Shown here: positions 1 through 7,000 of the stretch, piece by piece
Numbering within the stretch: position 1 is the first letter of the stretch
Layout of the letters: every line of letters starts with the position of its first letter
Source of the DNA: an uncultured Chloroflexota bacterium
Lineage (GTDB): Bacteria > Chloroflexota > Dehalococcoidia > UBA3495
NCBI GenBank assembly: GCA_913031095.1
Contig: CAJWGH010000031.1
Coordinates: forward strand, 1-8,742
DNA: 8,742 nt
Reading direction: 5' to 3'
The notes under the pieces: model-generated
Seen by the model: only the letters and a program-made list of their open reading frames with translations
What the model was told of the DNA's origin: nothing
Database searches by the model: none
Translations under genes and position numbers: made by a program

Positions 1-450
1 AAGATGATTTCGCCGATGCCTTTTCATCCGGAGTCGGGCGGCGTGGTGAAAGAACTCTGGGAGTTGGGTAAATTGGAGCTAGAGGTTGTCCCTCAGGGAA
101 TCCTGGCAGAGCGGATGAGAGCCGGAGGAGCGGGAATTGGCGGAGTGTTTCTACCAACCGGCGCCGGGACCAGGTTCGCCGAAGGCAGGGAACTGCGCAT
201 ATTTGACGGCAAAGAGCATGTCCTAGAATTCGCACTGAATGCCGATTTTGCCCTACTCCGGGCCAAGGAAGCGGACACCCTCGGCAATTTGGTTTACGAG
301 GGAACGGGCCGCAACTGGAACCCTACCATGGCAATGGCCGCCGCCGTGACAGTAGCTGAAGTAGATCAGGTTAAGGATCCGGGTGGAATAAACCCAGAAT
401 TGGTTATCACCCAGGCCATATTTATCGATCGCTTGGTCCTGGCCGCTTAG
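1..450 (+). CDS. CoA-transferase subunit A, C-terminal part (5' end outside window)
   Basis: This is the C-terminal about 149 codons of an A (alpha) subunit of a 3-oxoacid/acyl CoA-transferase, which would move CoA from an acyl-CoA donor to a carboxylic acid together with a B subunit. The frame is open from the first base, so the ATG at base 4 is probably internal; a full A subunit is about 230-240 residues. Visible family landmarks are ELEVVPQGILAERMRAGGAG, then a PTGAGT turn, an ADTLGN segment (the family's KAD..GN) and a RNWNPTMA segment. It reads to TAG at 448-450, 20 bases before the next gene, so the two are probably cotranscribed. By eye it closely resembles the A domain of the neighbouring fusion protein, with more than half of aligned residues identical. 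Because the N-terminus is missing, it could itself be a B-A fusion like the next gene. Family assignment is firm; the substrate is unknown. Confidence 0.9.
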   Translation, partial: KMISPMPFHPESGGVVKELWELGKLELEVVPQGILAERMRAGGAGIGGVFLPTGAGTRFAEGRELRIFDGKEHVLEFALNADFALLRAKEADTLGNLVYEGTGRNWNPTMAMAAAVTVAEVDQVKDPGGINPELVITQAIFIDRLVLAA

Positions 451-470
451 TCGAAGGAGAATAGTTCCAG

Positions 471-1862
471 ATGCCCGGAGTGCCACTAGACACAACCGCC
501 ATGACCCGCCGTGCCACCCAAGAGTTGTTCCCAGGAGCAGTCGTAGCCTTGGGTATGGGATTGCCCTGCCATATCCCAAGTGAGGTTCCCGCCGCTGGCG
601 TCTGGTTCATCGCTGATAGTGGGCTCTTGGGCAACGACGGAATTAACGCGAACGCGGACACTTTAGACGCAGGAGGGAATCCGGTAGCTACGGGCTTTGG
701 TGGTAGTTTTACTGGGGTTGTCGACGTCGCGGGTATTCTGCGTGGTGGTCACACAGATATCGCAGTACTGCAACCGTCTCAGGTCGCCTCCAACGGTGAT
801 TTCGTCCATTGGACCACCGAGGAAACCCCAGGTCTGTTGGCCACCGGCTCGGCGGTTGACATGGCCTATGGAGCCTCGAAGGTGGTGGCGCTCATGCCCA
901 ATCGCCACTCGGTAGGCCGCTCCAATATTGTTAAGGAATGTAACCTCCCAGTGGACGGAGTTGGAAAGGTTAACTTAATCATCACCACGGAAGCAGTTAT
1001 TAAGGTGAATAGAGATGGGCTGGAGCTGATGGAAACCGCCCCAGGATGGACCGCTGACGAGGTGGTGGGCATCACTGATGCGCCGCTCTCTATCTCTCCT
1101 GATTTGAAGGAGATGACTTTCCAGGTCCCTAAATTAGCTGCGCCGAACAAGGTCTTTCCTGATGCCATGGAGGCTCTCAAGGATGTGCCCGATGGGGCAA
1201 CTGTTAACGTGGACGGATTTGCAGGCCCAGGAGGGATGGCCCACTACTTGATGACTGGACTCCGAGACCTTGGTGTTAAAGGCTTGCATCTGATTAGCAA
1301 CACGGCGGGCGTTGCGCGAGTTAGCGCTTTTGGAACTCCGAATATAATTGACCACAGTATCCTGGTGGAGAATAACCAAGTTGCCAAGGCGACCGCTTCG
1401 TATCCGGTGTCACCGTCGGCATCCCGACCCAGTGCTTTTGAGGATGCCTTCAACCGAGGTGAGGCGGAGTTGGAAGTGGTGCCCCAGGGCACCTTGGCAG
1501 AAAGACTGCGCAGCGGCGGGGCTGGGGTGGCCGCTTTTTATACCCCCACTGGAGCCGGGACGCTATTGGCAGATGGCAAAGAAACGAGAAACATCGGCGG
1601 AAGAGAATACATCCTTGAGATGGGGATGCGTGCCGATTTCTGCATAATCCGAGGCTACAAAGCAGACACTCTGGGAAACGTGGTCTACAAAGGAACCTCC
1701 CGGAACTTCAACCCAGTGATGGCGACCACTGCGCGGACGACCGTAGTTGAGGTCGATGAGATAGTCGAACCAGGTCAATTGGGTCCCGAAGAGATAGTCA
1801 CTCCCGGATTGTTCATCGACCGCATCGTGCTTCGGCCACGGGATTTTTCGGCTTATCTATGA
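471..1862 (+). CDS. Fused CoA-transferase, B domain followed by A domain, with atypical active site
   Basis: This 463-residue protein joins two CoA-transferase (Pfam CoA_trans) domains. Residues about 10-217 form a B-type domain and about 224-463 an A-type domain. Bacterial enzymes normally have separate A and B genes, and the fused eukaryotic SCOT is A then B, so this order is reversed. In the B domain the catalytic motif (SENG in SCOT, SESG in the downstream B subunit) reads ADSG, with Asp49 in the place of the glutamate that forms the glutamyl-CoA intermediate. The usual G-x-GGAMDL segment is replaced by LLATGSAVDMA. The A domain looks intact: GFAGPGG, SNTAG, ELEVVPQGTLAERLRSGGAG, PTGAGT, ADTLGN. 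The joint follows a typical B terminus (SISPDLKE) with hardly any linker. The start at 471 is supported by AAGGAGA at 454-460; Met11 is a less likely alternative. The enzyme could be active with Asp, depend on a neighbouring subunit, or be non-catalytic; this cannot be settled from sequence. Confidence 0.88.
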   Translation: MPGVPLDTTAMTRRATQELFPGAVVALGMGLPCHIPSEVPAAGVWFIADSGLLGNDGINANADTLDAGGNPVATGFGGSFTGVVDVAGILRGGHTDIAVLQPSQVASNGDFVHWTTEETPGLLATGSAVDMAYGASKVVALMPNRHSVGRSNIVKECNLPVDGVGKVNLIITTEAVIKVNRDGLELMETAPGWTADEVVGITDAPLSISPDLKEMTFQVPKLAAPNKVFPDAMEALKDVPDGATVNVDGFAGPGGMAHYLMTGLRDLGVKGLHLISNTAGVARVSAFGTPNIIDHSILVENNQVAKATASYPVSPSASRPSAFEDAFNRGEAELEVVPQGTLAERLRSGGAGVAAFYTPTGAGTLLADGKETRNIGGREYILEMGMRADFCIIRGYKADTLGNVVYKGTSRNFNPVMATTARTTVVEVDEIVEPGQLGPEEIVTPGLFIDRIVLRPRDFSAYL

Positions 1863-1884
1863 TCTATCTGAGAGGGTCCACCCA

Positions 1885-2562
1885 ATGACTTCGTTATTTG
1901 ACAAGGAACGTTTGCCCAGGGAGATCGTCGCCATGCGGGTGGCCAAAGAACTGCCGGACGGCGCATATGTGAACCTGGGTATCGGAATACCTACTCTGGT
2001 TTCTTCCTTCGTACCGGAGGGCCGGACTGTCTTTTACCACAGCGAAAGTGGCATTCTCAATTGTGGGCCCATCGCAGAGGAGGGCGAAGAAGACATCGAT
2101 CTTATTAATGCCGGAGGCCAGTACCTGAGGAGCGTCGGTGGCATGTCTTTCTTTGATTCGGCGGAGGCATTTGCCATGATCCGGGGCGGCCATGTGGACG
2201 TTACGGTTCTGGGTTCCCACCAAGTGTCTTCGACTGGCGACCTGGCCAACTGGATGCTCCCACAGCGAGGCGTGGGCAACGTGGGCGGCGCCATGGATCT
2301 GGCAACAGGAGCAAGTGGTGTCATCGTGGCCATGGAGCACACAGACCGGAACGGCGACCCCAAGATAGTGGAAGAATGCACTTTCCCACTGACCGGAAAA
2401 GGGTGTGTCTACCTGATTGTCACCGACCTCGCAGTAATCGAGTGCGATGGTCAAGGTCTTACCCTGAAAGAAGTGGCTCCTGATTGGACGCCAGAACAGG
2501 TTCAGCAATTAACCGGGGCCAAGTTGACCGTGTCGCCGGAGGTTAAAGAGTTCGAACTATAA
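1885..2562 (+). CDS. 3-oxoacid/acyl CoA-transferase subunit B
   Basis: This is a complete 225-residue B (beta) subunit, the usual length for AtoA/ScoB-type proteins. It carries the catalytic glutamate of the family: residues 53-56 read SESG, with Glu54 expected to form the covalent glutamyl-CoA intermediate. Other landmarks are GAYVNLGIGIPTL near residues 27-38, GGHVDVTVLG, DLANWMLP, the glycine-rich VGGAMDL loop, IVEECTFPLTG and the typical ending SPEVKEFEL. The start ATG follows GAGAGG at 1870-1875 and lies 22 bases after the fusion gene, so it is probably in the same transcript. It is only weakly similar (roughly 30% by eye) to the B domain of the fusion, but it is the only complete, canonical B partner in the window. 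It probably pairs with the truncated A subunit, the fused A domain, or both. The acyl substrate cannot be named; acetoacetate/succinyl-CoA-like chemistry is only the family default. Confidence 0.93.
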   Translation: MTSLFDKERLPREIVAMRVAKELPDGAYVNLGIGIPTLVSSFVPEGRTVFYHSESGILNCGPIAEEGEEDIDLINAGGQYLRSVGGMSFFDSAEAFAMIRGGHVDVTVLGSHQVSSTGDLANWMLPQRGVGNVGGAMDLATGASGVIVAMEHTDRNGDPKIVEECTFPLTGKGCVYLIVTDLAVIECDGQGLTLKEVAPDWTPEQVQQLTGAKLTVSPEVKEFEL

Positions 2563-2998
2563 CTTCTTATACCTCGGGAAAAAGCATCTACACATCTACG
2601 AAATGGAATTTGATATCGACTACGATGGCACTCTGACTCGCCGTGTCATAGGTCAAGATCTTCGACCGCTTCCGCCGTCGTATCATAGGTTGATCAAGAC
2701 GTAGGCGCCATTGGCGTCAATGGTCGAATGGAACCCAACAACCTCATTGCTGATGCCAGCTATTCCAAACTTAAATGCGTTGGATTAATCGGGGTTCTCC
2801 GGACTTTGGGTCAAAACTCGATGATTTGAGCTAATCGCGCATCCTGGTAGCCGACCCGATAAGCCGTGCCGCCTTCTGTCACCACATTCCGCCAATGTGA
2901 TCGGTGATATTTTTGATTACCTGCTAGGATGAGTGGCGGGTATCTCGGCGGCGATTCTTAAACCGATATCGGCCGGCACAGTGCGAGTTATATATCTT
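2563..2998. other. Gap without a convincing gene; possible gene relic
   Basis: No reading frame here has a good start site, coding length and recognisable product. Several short stretches nevertheless read like protein. On the minus strand, 2811-2957 is open and ends RVGYQDARLAQIIEF before a TGA; 2683-2784 is open in another frame and contains GISNEVVGFHSTIDANGAYV. On the plus strand, a 33-codon ATG-to-stop frame (2603-2704) starts MEFDIDYDGTLTRR without a ribosome binding site. None is recognised. Open runs this short arise by chance, so a decayed gene is only a possibility. A perfect 6-base hairpin (CCATTG 2708-2713, CAATGG 2718-2723, loop GCGT) lies inside; it has no following T run and is not a convincing terminator. 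Confidence 0.35.
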
Positions 2999-3253
2999 AT
3001 GGCTGAGGCTTTTTCTTTAAACAACGATGAGATCGACCTGTTATTGGTCGATGTGGTGAAGGACAACCAGGACAAGGTGATTGGCTGGATCAAGGGCGAG
3101 CCTGGTTCATGGGGGTTCTTAGCCGGTCAAGCTGTGATTACCGTTCGAGGACACGCAGGCCGTGACCTGGCCGACACCGAACGGCGCTTAGTCTGGAGCC
3201 GGATGTGGTGGTTGCTGGAAGTAGTGAAGGCGAGGATTGGTGGCGGATCATAG
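2999..3253 (+). CDS. Small protein of unknown function
   Basis: I do not recognise a named family. From the ATG at 2999 the protein has 84 residues; the same frame is also open back to a GTG at 2933, directly after a TGA, which would give 106 residues. Neither start has a well-placed ribosome binding site, so the start is uncertain. The shorter form is preferred because the distinctive part begins just after it. It is soluble-looking, with no signal peptide or membrane segment. An acidic, probably helical N-terminus (NNDEIDLLLVDVVKDNQDKV) is followed by a Trp/Gly-rich centre (WIKGEPGSWGFLAGQAVI), then a basic helix with ERRLVWSRMWWLLE. This orderly pattern makes a real gene likelier than a chance frame. 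It lies 122 bases upstream of the ABC transporter genes on the same strand; any link to them is inference. Confidence 0.55.
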   Translation: MAEAFSLNNDEIDLLLVDVVKDNQDKVIGWIKGEPGSWGFLAGQAVITVRGHAGRDLADTERRLVWSRMWWLLEVVKARIGGGS

Positions 3254-3375
3254 CCGAATAGTTTCCACAACCCTGATTCTTTTTTGTGGGGCATCATGGC
3301 TGGCGGTGTATTTGTGCACCCGTTGTTCAGATATACTTGCTGAGAGTAATCTGAGGTAAGTCGGCCCGCGAATAG
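3254..3375 (+). promoter_or_regulatory. Upstream region of the ABC transporter genes, weak promoter candidate
   Basis: This 122-base gap probably holds the promoter of the transporter pair. The best -10-like hexamer is TATACT at 3332-3337 (one mismatch to TATAAT), but no good -35 lies 16-18 bases upstream. TTGTTC (3323-3328) with TAATCT (3347-3352), 18 bases apart, is an alternative with several mismatches. A short inverted repeat, CCACAA (3265-3270) and TTGTGG (3284-3289), encloses a T-rich 13-base loop. The T run lies inside the loop rather than after the stem, so it is not a standard terminator. Confidence 0.25.
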
Positions 3376-4074
3376 ATGCCCGATTCCATAATCACAGCCA
3401 CCGATATTCATAAAACCTACGATACCGGCACCGTCAAAGTAGATGCCTTGAGGGGCGTTGACCTGAACGTTGAACGTGGCGAGATGGTTGCCATCATGGG
3501 CCCCAGCGGCTGCGGAAAGACCACTATGTTGAACTGCCTCTCCGGTTTGGACGAGATTGATTCTGGCCGGGTGTTGATCGATGGCGTAGTGCTTCACGAC
3601 CTCCCTGATGATGAACGAAGCGACTACCGCGCCCGCCGTATGGGATTCGTCTTCCAACTATACAACCTGCTTCCCGTTCTGTCCGCGGCGGAGAATGTAG
3701 AGCTACCTCTGTTGGTCTCCGGGGTAAGCCCTGGTGAGTCCCGAAAGCGGTCCTTAGAATTGCTGGATATTGTCGGGCTCAGCGAGAGGGCACAGCACCT
3801 TCCCGGCGAACTCTCTGGAGGCCAACGCCAACGTGTAACTATCGCCAGGGCTCTAGTCAACCAACCGTACATAGTGTGGGCCGACGAACCTACGGGAGAT
3901 CTGGACAGCGAGACCGCATCGGAGATAATGGACCTTATGTGCCAACTCAACGTTGAAAACGGCCAGAGCTTTGTGCTCGTGACTCACTCGGATGATGTTG
4001 GAGCTAGGGCACACCGAATAATACGGATGCGTGATGGCGAGATCGTCGACACCGGTAATCGCCGGACCCCGTAG
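3376..4074 (+). CDS. ABC transporter ATP-binding protein, MacB/LolD type
   Basis: This is a complete 232-residue nucleotide-binding subunit that would hydrolyse ATP at the cytoplasmic face of the membrane to drive the FtsX-type permease encoded next. All ATPase motifs are visible: Walker [10 protein letters not shown] (42-50), Q-loop Gln94 in [10 protein letters not shown], signature LSGGQ (146-150), Walker B IVWADEP with catalytic Glu171, D-loop GDLD (174-177) and switch His204 in VTHSDD. The [22 protein letters not shown] region is characteristic of the MacB/LolD/FtsE-like mechanotransducing exporters. An in-frame TAG immediately precedes the ATG at 3376, so this is the first possible start. 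No Shine-Dalgarno lies at normal distance; GAGGT at 3353-3357 is too far upstream. It lies 18 bases before the permease, which strongly implies one operon. The cargo (lipoprotein, peptide, lipid or drug) cannot be read from the ATPase. Confidence 0.95.
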   Translation: MPDSIITATDIHKTYDTGTVKVDALRGVDLNVERGEMVAIMGPSGCGKTTMLNCLSGLDEIDSGRVLIDGVVLHDLPDDERSDYRARRMGFVFQLYNLLPVLSAAENVELPLLVSGVSPGESRKRSLELLDIVGLSERAQHLPGELSGGQRQRVTIARALVNQPYIVWADEPTGDLDSETASEIMDLMCQLNVENGQSFVLVTHSDDVGARAHRIIRMRDGEIVDTGNRRTP

Positions 4075-4092
4075 TCTAGTTCCGGGGCGAAT

Positions 4093-7000
4093 ATGGAAGA
4101 ACTTTTTGGCTTGGACATGGACATCATCATGGTTGTCCTGTTGGCATTCTTCCTGCCGATTACCGCCGGAGTAGGGATTGTGGCATCGCGCAATCGGGTG
4201 ATGCTGAAACTGGCCCTCCGCAACATCCCTAGACGCAAATCCCAGACCATACTCATCATAGTTGGGATAATGATCAGCACCCTGATCATGGCGGCCGCTT
4301 TCGGCACCGGCGATTCAATCACCTTCTCTATCCGAAAGAACGCCGCTGATGCCCTCGGCACCATTGATGAGATCATCGTTTCCGCCCGAGCTGACGACTC
4401 AGACACTATCGGCAGTTTCAATTACTTCTCTCTTCAACGTTACGAGCAGTTGAAGAGAGAACTGGCTGGCATGGATTTGATAGATGGCTTGGCACCGGGC
4501 ATCGCCGAGTTTGCCCCTACCGTCAACACTAGGACCCAACTGAGCGAAGGCCAGATGCAGGTCACTGGTGTAGACCCAGATTCGTTAGCTGGATTTGGCC
4601 GGTTCAAGCTGACCAATGGACAGACGATACGTCTCGAATCGTTGGGCCCGAATGATACGTTCATCAACCAAGAAGCTGCCGACGAACTGGATGCGGTGGC
4701 CGGTGATGAGTTGGTGATCTTTGTGGCGGGTTCCAGTGTTACGTTCCGGGTCCATGGCGTGGTGGACAGCGGTGGACTGGCTGGGCAAGGGCCAACGTTG
4801 CTCGTCCGACTTGACCGGGCTCAGAAGATATTTGGCAAAGAAGGACTTACCAACTCGGTGGCCGTCTCCAACCTGGGGGGGGTTTTCGAAGGGGCTGAGG
4901 TGAGCGATGAGGTCACAGACGCTCTCCGGGTATTGTTCGCCGACGGGGCCAACGCCGCCCAACTTCAGGCCTTGCTCAATCGAGAAGATGTCATCCAGCA
5001 ATTGAACCTCTTGACACCCACTCTGAGTGGAAAATTGGCCAGCGATCTGAGTGCATTGTTGGATGGACTTGGTGAGCGTGAGATGAGCGACGAGTTCGTA
5101 GGCGCTCTGGCCGATGATGGTGTCCAAGAAGTAGTCTTGAGCGCAGTCAGCGAGGCCGAATTGGATGAGGTGGGACGTCAGGCTAGCACGTTATTTTCCG
5201 GACTGGCTGAGTTCCGGGTGCTCGATATCAAGAAACAGGTGCTGGATGAAGCGGATCGGGCCGGCTCCGGAGTGACTAGCATCTTCGTCATCATGGGCCT
5301 GTTCTCCATCATGGTTGGGGTGTTGTTGATCTTTCTGATCTTCGTCATGTTGGCGGCTGCCCGGCGTTCTGAGATGGGTATGGCGAGGGCCGTGGGCGCC
5401 AAACGTCGTCACCTGGTCCAGATGTTTATCTTTGAGGGCACGGCCTACTCCATCGTTTCCGGCGCGGTAGGTGTAGTACTAGGCCTGGGGGCTAGCTCTG
5501 TGATCGTTTTCACAGTCAATAGGATCTTCGCATCAGGGGGCGCCGGAGCTCCGGAGAACTTCACAATGTTCGCACACTACGAGATCAGAAGCGTAGTTGT
5601 CGCGTACTGTTTGGGAATGGTCATCACCCTGGGCACTGTCGGAATATCGGCATACCAGGTTAGCCGGTTAAATATCGTGGCAGCGGTCCGCGGACTGCCC
5701 TCATCGACGCGCCGATCTGAAACCCCGTTCCGCGCCCGTCTTTTGGCCCTCCTACGGGTGTGCTACCACCCGGCAGCTTTGGCCGGTACTGGAGTCTGGG
5801 CCTTAGTCAAGTTGGATGTGGCTAAGGGGACTGGATTATTGCTCAGGTCTGTATGGGCAGCCACTACTTCTCCGCCGAGATTTTTCGGTGAAGTAGCTCA
5901 GGCCCTTTGGGTGCCCATGAGCCATGGTTGGCTAACCGCGGTGGCAGGAGTTCTATTCACGTGGCTCGGGGTTTCGTCTGGTGAGGCCGCTCCGATCCGA
6001 ATCGGCGTAACTTTGGTTATCATAGGTATTGGCTTAACCGTCAGGACGCTTTCCCACCGCACCAGACTCCGGCCAGATGTAGGAGACCGTGCCGCCTACA
6101 CGTTCATGGGCGTAGCGAATCTGGCCTTCTGGGTTCTTCCGTTTGGGGTTTTGAGATCGATCTTTGGGGACGTTGATGGCGGGGTAGAGATGTTCTTCAT
6201 CTCCGGTATCGCCATGGTGGGTGCGGCCGTCTGGACGGTGATGTACAATGCCGATCTTCTCCTGAGATTCCTCACTTATATGACTGGACCTTTCGGTCAA
6301 CTAAGGCCGGTGCTAGTTACTGCTGTGGCCTACCCAATGTCCGCCAAATTCCGGACCGGACTGACCCTGGCCATGTTTGCCTTGGTTATCTTCACATTGA
6401 TAGTGATGTCTATCCTCACCGAGGCTTTCAGCGCCGCGGTAGGTGACTCCGAGCGAGTGGCCGGCGGATGGGACATCCAAGCCTCCGTCAATAGCAGTAC
6501 CCCTATAGACGATATCCGCCGAGCCATAGATGGAAAACCAGACCTGGAAAACCAGGACATTACGACCATCGGCGGCTACACCACTTTCCCTGTGGAGGCC
6601 CGAAGCGTTGGAGCAGACGACCAGCGGTGGGAGTTCTACGCCATACGTGCTGCCGACGATAGATTCCTACAAGAAACCGGGGCCAATCTGAAGCTGTTCG
6701 CTAGCGGCTACGAGACCCAAAAGGATGTTTGGGCGGCAATCCGGGAAGACTCTAATCTGGTGGTTGTCGATTCTCTGGTTGTTCCATCCAGGGAGGGATT
6801 CTCCGACGACGAGATACCATTCGAGATTGAAGGGCTTTACTACGAGGACACCGAGATGGAAGCTATCGATATTGAGGTGCGAGAGCCTCGCACTGGCCAA
6901 GTTATTTCCATGACAGTCATCGGTGTGCTGGACAGGCTTACCGATGCCTTTGGGCAATTGGGCGTGGGTATGATCGCATCAAGGAACGGAATCGATGAGG

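Noticed and set aside
1894..2508. 204-codon open frame on the minus strand opposite the B subunit gene
   Set aside because: It is fully antisense to a clear CoA-transferase gene, its product has no family-like motifs, and it has no supported start site.
2585..2599. Direct repeat CATCTAC A CATCTAC as an operator or repeat array
   Set aside because: There are just two 7-base copies and no further repeats or nearby regulator gene.
2838..2900. Plus-strand stretch reading RILVADPISRA, resembling the N-terminal strand of D-3-phosphoglycerate dehydrogenase
   Set aside because: It is only about 20 codons between stops, has no start or ribosome binding site and no downstream continuation. A chance match is the likelier explanation.
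3265..3289. Inverted repeat CCACAA/TTGTGG as a transcription terminator
   Set aside because: The stem is only 6 bases and the T run is in the loop rather than after the stem.
3127..3657. 176-codon open frame on the minus strand
   Set aside because: It is antisense to the N-terminal part of the ABC ATPase, including the Walker A region, and to the small gene. Long antisense frames opposite ABC ATPases are common shadows.
4585..5127. 180-codon open frame on the minus strand within the permease
   Set aside because: It is a shadow of the permease coding frame, with Cys/His/Gln-rich composition and no recognisable domain.
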